Assembly: GCA_033961575.1 (NCBI GenBank)
Contig: CM066731.1
Coordinates: forward strand, 132,115,001 to 132,179,000
Source: Aselliscus stoliczkanus
Taxonomy: Eukaryota > Chordata > Mammalia > Chiroptera > Hipposideridae
Reading direction: 5' to 3'
Length of the DNA: 64,000 nucleotides
Shown: positions 15,501 to 30,500 of the stretch, piece by piece
How the letters are laid out: each line of letters begins with the position of its first letter
Numbering within the stretch: position 1 is the stretch's first letter
Translations under genes and position numbers: made by a program
The notes under the pieces: generated by a model
The model's database searches: none
Told to the model about the DNA's origin: nothing
The model's input: only the letters and a program-made list of their open reading frames with translations

Positions 15501-18500
15501 CCAACATGGGCCAGTGAAGTGATGTCCTCCACAACTAGACTGAAGAACAAAAGGACAGCAACTTGTCTGTTTCCCAATGCTGTTCCCCTCCCCCAATCCC
15601 ACAATAAAATCTTAAAAAACAAAAACAAACTGTGTTCAAGAAAGGGTATTCTGATATGACACTTGAAAAATACATAAAATACATGAATGTTATAACAAGG
15701 TAAGCTAAGACAGTATCTCAAAGAAGAGATTTTGAGGTAACACAACAAGTAGGTCCACCTGGCTGGAGGACTAAAGGCAGTGAGGAAAAGTGAAAGGCTA
15801 GATCCTACAGAGGCCTTCCAGTACTGTTAAGGACATCAGATGCCTTTGAACTCTCACAGATATGAATATAAAGATATCCAATGAGGCTAATATTTATTAC
15901 TACATCACATACTCAATTCACCACATGAAACAATAAAGAAGCACTAAAAATGCTAACAATTCTAGAAGTACCTATTTATTCAGTTGAAATAATAAATGGC
16001 AAAATGCCATAATTCTTCTATTATCTCACACCAAAAGAAACACAAAGTAAACTGAAGATAGAAATTTGCTACCTGAGAACAGTAGGACAGAAAAGAGATA
16101 ACAGGTGAATGAGTTTAATAAATAATAATGACATTGCTTGTAAAGAACCAAAACTAGAATTGCATTGTTTATGTATGTAAAACCTATTAAGTATAAAGTT
16201 TGTGTATTAAAAACCTACATTATAATCTATGTAAAAGTTGTCTTTGCTATAAATAAGAATTACAAAACTTTCTTTTAAAACAAGAACAATGAGAGGAAAA
16301 TGACATGATGAATATCTAAATAATATTTAATCAGTGCTTACTGTGTGTCAGGTACTATGCTGAATACCTAAGCGGTTGACATGTATGAATTAAGCTCATA
16401 TAATTCTCTCAAAATAAAAGCTTAGTGAGTTTAAACTTTATCCAAAGTCAAAGCTCCTAAATGACAGGACTGAATTTCAGGATAGCCTGATTTGAAAGCT
16501 TGAGTTCTTCACCACTGTGTAATACTGCCTCTCCTCTTAAGTCACAGTGACTCTTTTTTATTCATCTATTTTATTCACTCAGCAAAATATGATTAATCTT
16601 GCAGGAATTGACAATTACTACGTATGTGCTCAATTTTCAGTAAATGAGATTAACACAGTTAGATCTCTAAGTGTTACATTTAAAATGTAAGCTACTTATC
16701 AGTGCTACATACCATATTCTTTTTTTTTTTTTGAGGGCAGTGTCCCCGGCCCTCATATGTGGGACTGAACCGGGGCCGCTGGCTTCCCAAGCCAGCGCTT
16801 AACCACTGCACAACTCGGCAGGCCCACCATATTCTTAAGTAATTAGAAAGTGCAAGGCATAAATAACCACCAAAAAACTTCACCAAAAAAAGCATACATT
16901 TTAAAACATGTTTTTTCTATTCTGTCCATAAGCTCAAAAGTTTTAGTGATAAAAATTCAAAAGTTTTTCTAAAACAAGATAGGTATTACACACACAGACT
17001 CATCAAATATAAATCACCATTAACACTGGAATATTTATTTTTAAAAGGCTTTAAAAAATTATTTAAAATGCTGTTGTTACATTAGCTCTTTTACATCTTT
17101 ATTAAAGTGGTAAGCATTCTAAAGATATTTTTCATCCAATTTAAAAGGGCATAACATAATTTTAAAAGATTGCTTAATAATAAGAAAAACATTAAGCCTA
17201 ATAATGTTTATATTATAATCTGTGGGAAACAATACATTCAAATTACAACACTTATACAAACGACTTTGGCTGTAATTTTGAAGTCATTCAAAGAAAAGCA
17301 TCATGGTACAACAGAATGAAGGATTGACCAAAAGTCAAGAAATCTGAGTTTCAGTGTCCTTTAGCAAGTCAATTCACCTCTGTAGGCTTTCAGTTTTTTC
17401 ATTGGTAAAACAAAGATGTCATTGAAAGACCACACTAGCTCTATAATACCATTTACATATGAGAATTTTTATGGCAGGCTAAAGTAATTAACATTTTAGC
17501 CTTGCTGTTCATTTTCTTGAAATGTTTTCTAGGAATTAATGTTTATAAGCTAAAAATGATAAGACTGTATTACCTTAAGTTCAGCAACTTGCGATGAGAT
17601 ATGCCACATAAGGCTTTCACTTAGGAACTTCATACCATATGGGCCTAGCAGCTCTGATAATGACCTCATTTCTGAAAAGAAATGTAATTAAGTTTATATT
17701 TTGAAAGAACAAATACTTTAAGAAACTGAACATTAACACTGACTGAAATGTTCCATTATAGAAGCAAATTATTAATGCAAAAATCCTGAGAAAAGTCTCT
17801 AGAGTAAAAAAAAAAATAACACAAATACAAAGGTAAGCTAAGATATAATGTATGATTATACATATAACTGAATGAAAGTAGGTATAATGCAATCAAAAGC
17901 CAAAGAGTATTTCTTCATTTTCTAAAACATATCACAGTATTATTCACCTGATATGTCAGAATATTCCTCTGCATTGAACGTTAATTCATTTTCTGTAGGT
18001 AAATTCACAAATGCTTTCATTGCAGGGAAATACGCTATATGACCATTGCTGACTTGTCTTAATAAAGTTTCCAAATACCTAAGGAGAAAAGCAAATTTAT
18101 AACCAAGAGAAATTGTTTAATTGAAAATTGATGACAGTATACATTCCTGAGTATAGTTTCAAATTGAATGATAACATGAATGAACATGTATCCATCAAAA
18201 AATAACTTTCCCAAGTAGTTCACTACAAAGAAACTTCATATCACTCCAAATTTCTAAATGTGTTCCTTACCAATTTGTGTACAGACTTGTAATCGTTGGC
18301 TCTCCATGACTGTCTAAATGTTGTGTTTGTTGAAGAAGAACATTATTAAATACTCTGGTAATATCAATTTGTACATAGTTTTCTATTGACTGGAGTACAG
18401 TCATGTATGCTCTTACACTTGTTAGAAGCTCTGATGGTTTTGCAATTTCCTGTGTGGCTTGATTATACATAGTCATTCCAACAATTGACCTAGGGAGAAA

Positions 18501-21500
18501 AAAGAATAAGGAAAGAGCTCTACTTTTGCCTTTATGTAAATAGGCCATTCAACCTACTGATCTCTAATATTAAATAAGGAATAAAATTAATTTCAAGTAC
18601 AATTTGCTACAAATCCATGAAATTATTATCATTATCTTCAAAAGAAACAACCTAAAAAAAGACTGAATACCTAAAAGCTACAATGAGATAGGAATGTCAA
18701 GTTATTAAAAAAATTCTTGGGCCGGCCAAGTGGCTCAGTTGGTTAAGAGCTGGCTTACAGCACGTGCTCTGAGCAACAGGAACCCTAGTTTGATTGCCAC
18801 ATGGGCCAGTGAACACTGTGCCCTAGCTGAACTGTCGCTGAGCTGCCAACAGGTAGCAGGATGGCTCAGCTGGTGTAACAACAAGACTGCCTGTTCAATG
18901 GTGGACTATACCCATCCACAACTAAAGATTGAACTCAGCACCTTAAGCTGAGCTGCCGCCTGGATGGCTCAGTGGATAGGGCGTGCGCTCTTAACAACAA
19001 GGTTGCTGGTTCAACTCCCACATGGGATGGTGGCTACGCCCACCGCAACTAAGATTAAACACAGCACCTTGAGCTTAGAGGCCACAAGCTGCTGATGGGA
19101 AGCCAGATGGCAACTGGCGCGCTCTACAACGAAGATTGAAGAACAACAACTTGGCTGGTCCCCTCCCCCAATTCCCAACACTGTTCCTCTCCCCCAATTC
19201 CCCAATAAAATCTTTAAAAAAAAATAAAATAAAATTCTGGACATCAAGATTTAAGGAAAAATTCCTTTAACATGATACATTGTCTGTACCAAGTACAATG
19301 ACTATTTAGAACACAGCTTGAATTCATTTGGCAGTGTTACATGCTAGTTTTTTAGGCTTTACATACATTACGTGTTATTCTCATATTTAATAACCCTGCT
19401 ATGTAGTAATTATTACCACCATTTCACAGATGAAAAAAACTAAGGCTCAGAACTCAAGTAAACTAATCAAGGTCACTTTGAATTGGTGGCTTTAGGGTTT
19501 GACCCCACATCTGCCTGACTTAGCAAAAGGCACTACAGTCAAAACATGGCAACAAACAGAAAACTTAACTGCTATAATCACTCACAGCACATAACACATA
19601 GTTCTTTTTGGTTTATATCCCAAGAACCTGTATAAACCTAAAAAGAAACACAAATTTTGAAAATACTTTCCTACATGATCTTTTCCTACAATGGCCACCC
19701 CTGTTTCATCATCTTTAAAACTCCCTGAACACTGGATTTGTAAAAGCTCTTAGACTTGTATTTGAAAGGAAGAATTCTTAAATACAAACAAATTTCATCA
19801 CTACAAACAACCCAACAAGACCAACTCATGACGAAAACGCTATCCTTATATATGGTCCTAAGTCCTAAGATTGTGCTCAAGTGACCAACTAAAATCAGCC
19901 AACTAATACTCAAGTTATTTGTCCTGGCATAGATATCCTTCCCAGGTAAACAAGTTTGCAGCCTTGCCTAGATCCTGATCACTAAGTAGATGTTTGATAA
20001 AAGAACATCTGCTTCTCCATGGATTAACGGACCAGACTACACATTTACAGACGGAAAACAAGGGAGCTGTAAATCGAACCCTACCTTCCACCCACCACTC
20101 TATTACCACTACCTAGTTGTGAATAATAAGTATCAAAGGGCATAATGTCCCTTTTGTCTAGATTCTAGAGCATTCTGGGTTTCACTGTCAGGATGCCTGC
20201 CTTTATAAAGGAGAGCAAAAGACAGTCTTTGTTCAACATTCAGCTCTTCTCTAGTCAACTGATGACTTAACACTCAATTTAGTGCCCGTTTACATATTCT
20301 CCTATATTATTTTCTAATTGTTGTCTTCTCACCAACTACAGTTCTAAGCTTTATATCATTTCATCACTACTCAACACAATGTTATGTATATGGTAGAAAT
20401 ACTTGTTAATAACTACGAAACTTTGAAAAATCTTTGGCAAAATTTTATTTTATAAATTTCTTTAAGACTTTCAAGGCAAACTTGTCAAATCAATCAATAT
20501 TTTCTTTATTAAGTGTGCAAGTTTATAAAACGGATTAAGAAACATTTGTAGAGCTGAAAGGTTTCTGACTTATCACATGTAATATTATTTCATATATATA
20601 TGTGTGTGTATATATATATATATATATAAAAATATAAATATTTAATCAGAATTAAGTGCCTCAAGGGTCTAGAATTCTACTGGCATAATAGCATACATCT
20701 GAATCCAGAAAAGATGTAAGAGTTCATCTAGTCCTGAGGTTTTCAAACTTTTGAATGCAGTCCTCTGTATGATACGCATCCAGTATCACAATTCAATATA
20801 CACATACATATTCATAATTAAAAGTTTCATGAAGCAATATTCATACTTACTACATTCAATTCACTGATTTTTTTCCTATTTCTTCTTTCTTTCCTTCCTT
20901 CCCTCTTCTCTCTTTAAAATGTTTACTACAACCTTCTAAACTGATTTCGTGACCCTACTGGATTGCCACCTGTCAGTTGAAATACACTGATATGTTCCAA
21001 TCTTCTCATTTTGCTTATAAGGAAACTAAGGCCCACAGAGATTAACCAGCTTGTCCAGTGTTAAACTAGTTAATATTAATAACAACAATTATAGGACAAG
21101 AATATGGGTCATTTAAGTAATTTCAAGTTCACTATTCTTTATACTTCCCAGTTCATTATTCTGTATACTACACCAGTTCTACTGATGTTTTTTCTAAAAA
21201 AAAAAAAAGAAAAGAAAAAGGTATATATATGAATAATAAATATAACAAACTCATTAACTAAACGAACAAAAACAGTTTATATTTTTTTCTTACTTAGTAA
21301 ATCGGATTTCCAGATGAGAAGTCAAATATTCTCGTGGGGTGAAGGTATGTTCCCAAACGACCATGTTTGGTACATAATTTATAGAGAAACACAACTCAGA
21401 AAGTGCAGTGTGCAATTTATCAAGGCTGAAAAAATATTAATAAATAGTAAATAAAATGTTCAACATTTCTTTACAGTAATACAAAATTTTTATAAAGACA

Positions 21501-24500
21501 TCAGACCTTATTTGGAGATATAACTACAGAATTCAATTTCTTTCCTAAACTGACAAAGTTCAAAATCTTTAAGGATATCACTAACACATGAGAGAAATTT
21601 TCTGAAGATAGCATGATTCATGTTTCTACATTAAATGACCATATTTACTTAATATACAAGAAAGAGCTTATTTCAGTCATAAAAACAATCACTTCTAATG
21701 CCGACTGTACTGTCTGTTGTGAAGGAAGAAAGTTGTCTACAAGATGGCAAATATCTTGCTCAATGTTGGAAATAAGGAAGCAGGAAATTTACTTTAAACA
21801 AAATGTTTACCCATTATTGCCCACCTATGCCAGCCTCCAAACAGTTTTGAATGCTACCTAATTCGGACATATTCATTTTAAAAGAATAACATATACGTCC
21901 TAATACATGACAATATGCCAAAATAAAGTCTCAGATATCTGATTTTTAAATACATTGAAAATGAATGATTGTTTATAGTGTACCCTCTGAATTTTTAGAC
22001 AGATTCTTGGCCTTCGGTATTCTGTATACAAAAACAATATCATCTATTATATTTATTTTCTTTAAAAATCCAAAATCTGTATTTTGGGATAAAATAATCA
22101 CTAATTGGCTAATCCAGTTCACAAAGGTTAAAAAAAAAAATTAATGACTGGAAAATGAAGAATTTACAATACTAGCATGTCCTCAGTACTAATGCCACAC
22201 AAAATAATGAAAAAACCTATAACACAAAGATGTAATAAAAGTGGATGGCTTACTTGGTCACCACCAGCCTGTTTTTCCGCATGCTCTCAACTCCTGGTTT
22301 TTCCCTTTCAGGTTCCCCTTTCTTACCAGTTTGTTTTTTTGACTTCTTATTCACTGCTTGACTAATGGTTTTGGCACAATGCTTGGGCAGCAACTAAATT
22401 CAAAAAGAATAAAATCTTACATTATACCGATTATTTTGAAAACACATTAACTAGTGAAATAAACCTTAGCTGAATCCAGACTAGATAGGAAATATCATGC
22501 TAGCACTAAGAATGGAGATGTAAGTAAAAAGTAGAGTTTACCTAACTAGCTCACTTAGGGAGCCCATACAGCTTGATGGAAAAGAGAAATAGGTCAATCT
22601 TATGTGAAGAAAACACTTCACAGAGGGAGTTATATCAAGACTGCAGTTTAAAGAATAAGTAAAAACAGACTAGGCAAACGAAGAATGAGAAAGAACATGT
22701 TACTGGAAGGAAAATGACCTATGTTAGACATGATGTGTTCAGAATCTAGTGAGAACTGCTAGGTGATGGAGCATAAAGCGCAGGTAGCATAGAGAGGTTT
22801 GAGAATGAAAAATAAAAAAAACTGGCTAACAGATACTTTTTTTGCCTTCCTACACAAATTTACTATCTGCAAGGAAACATATAAATTGTTACCTGGTCGC
22901 TAAGAGTACACTGTTCTGTGCAAATATCAGTGATGAGATTTCGAGCCTGTTTGGCCATTTCATCCAGGAACATATTACACAAGGAAAGGCTGCGATCTCC
23001 AATATGATGTCGCTGTAATAGCAAAATGATAATAAAAGTTACAAGAGAGTAGTTTGAATTAAAACTTTTTTTAAATACACATGGAAAATAAAATTAGTCT
23101 CTTCTACAACAAGGAGTGGGGGTGAAGGGTGTTATAGATTTTTTTTTTAATCTCTTATTATCAACTAACCTACCACACTGTATTGGCACAAAATTGAAAT
23201 AAAATAAGTACTTGGTGATTATACAAGTAACGTATGATTGGAAGGAAATCTTACAGGACAAGTATTCTCCTTAACATGGGAAACAATTTAATTTTCAAAT
23301 TCCACAACGTCCTTATAAAACATAAGATATGAAAGAATACATTTATTTAATGTTTTCTAATCTGATTTACACATACATACACACACACACACACATATAA
23401 ATCTTGATACAACAAACAACTTCGCAGTGTATAAACAGAAAAGAAAAGCTACTTAAATAAAGTTGTTAGAAATCAGTCAGTAAAACAAAGAAATTCACAA
23501 GGCACTCAACTCCCTAAAATCAAACTGCCTCCAACCCCCCATTCTGGAAGAGAAAAGAAGCTGACCATGAATTTTCTGAACATAATATAGAAAAAAAGAA
23601 CATTACATTTAACTTTTAGAAAATTATATCTGTATATGTAGACACACATACCCAAATCCATCTACCTCTATTTACTGGATTCTGTATATTTTTAGTTTTG
23701 GTAGGTTTTACAATAGTTTAATAGGCTTTCCTTTTCAATGGTAACTGTAGTATTGAATATATACTATGAAACTTTGCACTATACATTTGTAAAACTTTAC
23801 AAAGAGATGTTTTAAAAAAGTTTTCCTTCCCTGGCCTTCCCTAATTATAAAAAACATACAGAGGGCCGGCCGAGTGGCTCAGTTGATTAAGAGCTCGCTC
23901 TGAGCAACAAGGTTGCCGGTTGGATTCCCGGCTGGAGCTGAGCTGCCACTGAGCTGCCAACAGCTGGCAGGATGGCCCAACTAAAACAAAAACAAAAACA
24001 AAACAAAAAAACATACATAGCGATAACATACATAATTTTTATACTGTTGAAATAAATGTAATATAAAATAAAAAAATGCTTAAATATGCAAAATAACTGT
24101 TTGTAGGTCTATTATACCCTACAAGGTATTTTATTTATAGTGTCCTTTAAAACTTTATCTACAGGCTAGATACAATTAAAGACTGGTTCACTTTACTTAA
24201 CTAAAGATTTCAAATTATAAACATTTAGGGTTTTGTTTAACCTAATTCTGACTCTTGCAAGATAAAACTATCTCTTACTATCACTTCTTCCTGAAAAACA
24301 CACTGAACTAGCAAATTTACTAGACTAACATTTAAAATACAGATCTGATTTTACTACTTCCCTTCAATGGCTCAGAAATGCTGAGAGTGGAAAACAAAAC
24401 AATTAAGGTTTCTTAACATGTCACAAGTCTCTCTGTGTATGCTCTGCCTTCTGCCTCCAGCAGCAGTGCTGAGAACAGGCTTTAAAACAATGGCAGAAGC

Positions 24501-27500
24501 AAAGGGACCTCTTAGGAGAGTATAACAATAATCCAGGCAAAAGATGATGTGTTTGGACAGAGGGAAAAGAGGTAGGAGTATGGAGGTATATATATAAAAG
24601 CAGAGCCACAGACAGAAAATGCTCCAACATTGGTGGTGAGTTAACAAGTGGAAGATCAATAGTTCTATTCTGGACATGTTACATTTAGGATGGCTAAAAA
24701 TACCTGAATTGTAGCAGGATATAAAGAAAATCTACAGTTGAAGGGAATGGTCTAGGCTAGAGACATCAGCATATGGGAGATCTTTTAAAACAAGGAGACT
24801 GGAAAAGATGAACAAACTACTATACTAGATGGTACAGAAAGATCAACACAATCACTAGTTTCCCATTAGTACTGGCTACAATTATCTAGGGATCCTGTGA
24901 CCCAGCAGGGGCATATTTCAAATCTAATTCAAAATGTACTGTCCTTATGCAAATTTATAAGTACTCCAGCTCAAAAATGAGGCCTCAGCATCAAGAAGTT
25001 GTTCTGCAGCCTTTTTCTATAATGCCTCTGATCTAAATAAACTGAATGGCTACAACTATAACTATAAAGCCAGGCTGCACTGAGTACTACACACATCTAC
25101 TTACTCTGTCCTCACTTGGTGAATTCCCTCAATGCTCCCAGAGTACCCCATGTATATTCTTACCACAGCACAGATTTGTCAAGGGTAAGGATAGTGTCTT
25201 TGCATCTTTTTATCACAGGATTTAACAAGGAAGCTGGAAAATAAGTCTTTAACAAATTAGCTAAATGAAAAACAGAACAGTGCCACTTACTAGCTACATG
25301 ACTTTAGCGAGAAAAAAAAAACCAGTCCACTAGAGACTTTTTTCTTCATCACTAAACTAAGAATAATTATCAGCCGTACTATGTTTGTTACTTTGTTGTA
25401 ACAATCAAATGCAAAAAAGGATAGGAGAATGATGTATAAATTTTATTGTTCTATATACATGTAATCACATTAATTACCTATTGTTATTATTTAATAAGAA
25501 TTGAGTATTACCCTATTCAGGAACTATAACTTATCCAGTTAAATGAGGCAGAAACATTAAATGATATAAGGTAGATAATGATAGATATAACAATGATATA
25601 AAGTGCTATTAAAATATGGTAAAGGAGAGACAAATTCTAACTGGAGGAATGCTGAAAATCTTTGTGGAGGTAGGATTTAAGCTGATCATTGAAGAAAAGG
25701 TAAGGGTACAAGAGGCAGAAGTGCAGTGAAATAAATTTTATGTATGAGGAAAAGCTTTTCAGAGGCCAAAAAATGGACAAGTAAATTAGCATGGTTTACA
25801 TGAGGTAGGCTAGTTACAGTTAGTATGGAGTGGAAAGTTGAAGATAAGAATGAGGATAGAGTCCATTAACAGATGAGTGGATAAACAAAATGTGGTATAT
25901 ACAATGAATTATTCACTCATTAAAAGGAAGTTCTGATACATCTGTAACATGGATGAACCCTGAAACATTATGCTAAGTGAAACAAGCCCAACAAAAAAGG
26001 ACAAGTATTGTATGATTTGACTTACATGAAGTATGTAAAATAGGCAAACTCAGAGAGACAGAAAGTAGACTAGGGGATGCCAAAGGTAGGAGGGATGAGG
26101 AATTATTGCCTAATGGTCACAGAGTTTCTTCTTGGAACGAAGGTTTTGGAAATGGATCGTGTTGATGGTTGTACAACAGTGTGAAAGTGATTAATGCCAT
26201 GAACTGTACATTTAAAAATACTAAAACGGCACACTTTTATGTTTTATATATATATTATATATATAATATACACATACATATATATGTGTATATATGTGTG
26301 TGTGTGTGTGTGTATATAATGTATTTTCTTTAATCACAATTTTTTTTTAAACACACAAAAACGAGATAGGTAGAGATCAAATTGTTGAGGATTTTAAATG
26401 CCTGGCTGAGAAATTTTTACCCCCTCCATTTGCAATGGAAAACCACTGATGATTCTTTAAGAACAAAAAGAGGCACTCTGGTGACACTGTATTAAATGGT
26501 GCAGGAAAACTATTGAAGGCAGGAAAAGTATTCAGGAGTATATACAAAGAATATTGAAAATCTGAGCTACAATAGTGACAAAAGCAATGGAAAGTAGCAA
26601 ATGGATTCAAGAAACGACACCACAGAATATAACTAAGAGGATCTGATGTGTAATTTAAAGGGAAGGATAACAGTGAAGAAAAATTAATAGCATATCTTAG
26701 GTATAAAGCTTGGAAGAAAATCTATTATATCTAAAAACTGTATAAATCTATTAAAATTCAGTGCTAACAACCTCACAGGTATTAATCTTAAAAGTGTTTC
26801 CTAATAAACTTCCTGCAGGTTAATCTCTTTTTCAGAGTCTGCTTCCAATGGAATAATAGAATACAATCTGCAAGAGCTGTTACCCAATGTTAAAAGATAT
26901 TAATAATGTTACTGCTACCTATAACTTTCTTTACAAGTTCTGAAATTCCAAGTAGAGGCTCAACATTAAGTTAAATTACACCATTTAATTTTGATATATA
27001 TTCTTACCCATTCAAAAGTGCTATTTCATCCTAAAGATTAGAAAAAATATTGAGAATATTTTTGATAGTTACTTGGTATCAATAAAATTACTGAGTAGTT
27101 AAATTACCCAATAACTGTCCCTGCATGCCTGTGTATGTCTTACAAATACCAGCAAATCTAGATTTTACTTACTATAGCTATTATATTAAAGTCAGTGAAA
27201 TAAATTTCTCTTCGACATGTTTATATTTAGTCACTAATTTACATATTCAATTTTCAAGTCTTTTCAATGATTTTAAGTGGAAAAGCACATAATATCAATT
27301 ACTATATATATATATATATATACAGTTAATATTTGTAACTTTAATTATTTTTATTAATACCTCACCCAAAATTTACTTTAATAAAGGTAATCCCAAGTGA
27401 CTTTATATGTTCTTCTAAACACATAAGTATATTTATCCATCCAAACATATATTGTATGTTTTATATCTATATCATATATCTATTCAAGCATTCTTCTGAG

Positions 27501-30500
27501 TCTATAGATGTATTAGGTGGGAAGATACATTACATAATTATGACTTTGTGAACATTTTTTTGGCTACATGCTTGGTTTAATTTATTCTTCATATCATATA
27601 AATCACAGTACTACTCTGAAATTACCTCTTCTGGACACAGCTCATGTGTGCAACTCATAAAATGAGTGCAAAGTAGTGGAAATGCAATTGAGTATCTTGA
27701 CTGAGAGGGTAACTCCAAACACTGTTGAAACATCTTCTCAAAAGCACGACTGTAAAAACTATATAAGAAATTAAAAATTAGAATCACTATTTTTATAGTT
27801 AAAATAAAATGTTCATAATTTGTTACCTTATAGCTAATTTGACTCAAATGAATGAAAGTTACCAACTGGTAGTATTTATTCCCTTAACAAGAGAATAGTT
27901 ATTTTTCCAGAGTATTTCTTATACACCAATAATCATTACAGAGTAATAAAAATATTATTTGTATAACAGTAAAAAAATTTTAAAATAAAAACAAACAGAA
28001 AATAAACCATACCTATGGCATATAAATATGTAACATTCAAATCTCACATCATTATCAAATTTCAACAAAGCTAAGTCATTATCAATTCTAAGAAAAGCCA
28101 TTATTTCATGTACCACTAGGAAAGAGAAACACTGTCAAACGACAACCACCAATTTTAAGTTACTTACAGATTTGAGATGTTAAATGTAAAAGAACATGAG
28201 TCGATAAAATATAGTACATCTCAGAATAAGATAAACAGAAATAGTAAGCATGTCTTTATTTTGGATATAACAAAGTAAAAATGTGATTATAAGAAAATAG
28301 ATAAAAATTAATTAAATGACTGAAAATTACAAATTTTAAACATTACTCAAATTGCTTCCAATTCCAAGCAATGGAAGAGGACTTTCTTATTGCTGGGTCC
28401 TTCTTTAACAATAGGAACCTTATTGTAGCTCAAAAATATGTCAACATAAAATATTCCATTTTCTTTCCAAAGAAGCCTTTGGGTCAGATAACAGTCTAGG
28501 GTTCCAAATAATCTTAAAAATTCTTGTAAATTTGACATATAATGTATTGTGCTTTATGAGTTCCTTTAAGAGAACCCTGATGCCTTCCCTGCTTGGTAAA
28601 TTGGATTTTTTTCTGCAATACTGCTAGTTAAACCCTTACAAACTGCCAAAATCAATATGGATTGGGTTATTTTCCAAAGTTAAAGCAATGAGAGGCTTAT
28701 TATCATAACATAATGACAGCTATTTAGTACATAGAAACTACTATCATTATCTACTGAGATTATCCCAGCATTTCAGAAATAAAGGGACATACTGCGTTAT
28801 TCCACTTAGCTTCCCTAAAAGAAAAAAATAAACAGAAATAGAGTTGATATTGTATAGCTTTGGAGCCAGAATACTTGAATACTTGAGTTTGAATCCTGAC
28901 CCTGCTGTTTATTAGTATGATCATAATCAAATTCACTTATTCATTTAAACATTTATTAAGTACCTACTTATGTTAAATACTAAGGATCAAATATATGACC
29001 ATCTTCAAGGACCACATTATGTGGCAAGAAAAAAAAGGGGCAAAAACTTGTAAATTACTAAGTATAACCAAAGATGCTATGATAGAAGCAAAGGAAAGTG
29101 GAGGGAGTAGTTACCACATCACCACAATATTAATGTCTAATTTAACAATGTAGAGTGAAATTACTTGGTATTTTATTTCCAACATTTGCTCTATTTCACA
29201 CCACAACTGATCCACAACTTTTTCTCCCTTACTCTAATGATGCAAGAGAGCCTTAAGACAATTTAAAATGACTGTTTTTATCTCCTCAAAAAAAGTGCAA
29301 AAAATAAATTCACACCAGAATGAGTTACTCTTAATAGAGAATTAAAAATAAGACATAAAATCTCAACTTGGTAAACTTTTTTTTTAACAAGTTGTCCACT
29401 ACTTTATTCTTAATTATTGCTTAACTATCTTAAGGACTATACCAATATTAAAAAACAAATATAGAAAGATACCTTTGGGTACTAAAAATTTCAAATTCTG
29501 ATTTAAAGAAAATTACAGCATACCAAAATATGGAGAGATCAGATGTTTCCACCAACATTTCCACCAAGGAATCCACCATTTTTGTATGAAAAATTATCGT
29601 GTTCATCATCTTTCCAAGTTCTCTGTGATCTGCAAGGCTAAGTGAAGCCTTAGAGACACTAGTATATGCCTGTAAGAGTACAGCAAAAGACAAAACTAGT
29701 TTAAGTAGAGACCAATGAATTTAGCCTTGTCATTCTACAGGGAAAAAATCCACTCACTATTATAAAATACTTAGTTTATTGTGACATTGTATCAGCAACA
29801 TCACCTTATCAGTGCTCTATAGTGACCCAAACTTGAAATTCCTATCAAGAATTTCTTTAAGTAAACAAACTGAAACACTACTGCCCATAAAACAAAATCT
29901 AATATATGGTAATTCATCTTGAACCCAAAAGGAACTTAAGTTACAAGATCAAAAGTATAAAACAATTAACTGTCAGTTTAACCCTGTCAAAAGAAAATTT
30001 CAATCTATAAATAAGTTTGAGAGAAAACATACATAGGAAAAAAATCAGATGAAAATAAGTTATTAGTGCACATTGATTTAGTGAGGTTTTAGATTATACT
30101 GAACCATTAAAAACTGGATCGTAAAATACACTGTACTAATTGATAGATTCTAGAAAAGCACTGAAGATGGTAAAAATTAGTGTACGCTTATGCTGGCCAA
30201 AAAAGTGACAGGATTTAAATAAAACCATCAGGATAGACTGCAGGAAAGAAATTCCACTACAGGGATACCAACTCAGAGAGCAAAATCATGTCCATGGATA
30301 GCGGGCATTCCAAAAGGGCAAAGAACAAGAATAGAAGGGGTGTTTACACAATAAATACTGTTCACTATGGCTAGTTTGTGTGCAAAGAAGAGAAGGGAAA
30401 GGGTGGAAGAAGAGTGAAACCAGATCATGCAGGCTCTGTATATGTATACCATGTTAAAGAATTTCAACTTTCAGTGGTGAACCACTGAGGTTCTGTGTGA

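Noticed and set aside
15221..15748. 175-codon minus-strand open frame
   Set aside because: It is the antisense reading of the composite SINE at 15198-15630 plus flank.
18721..19020. tRNA-like A and B boxes
   Set aside because: They belong to SINE modules. No complete cloverleaf with a mature 3' end could be drawn, and many copies exist.
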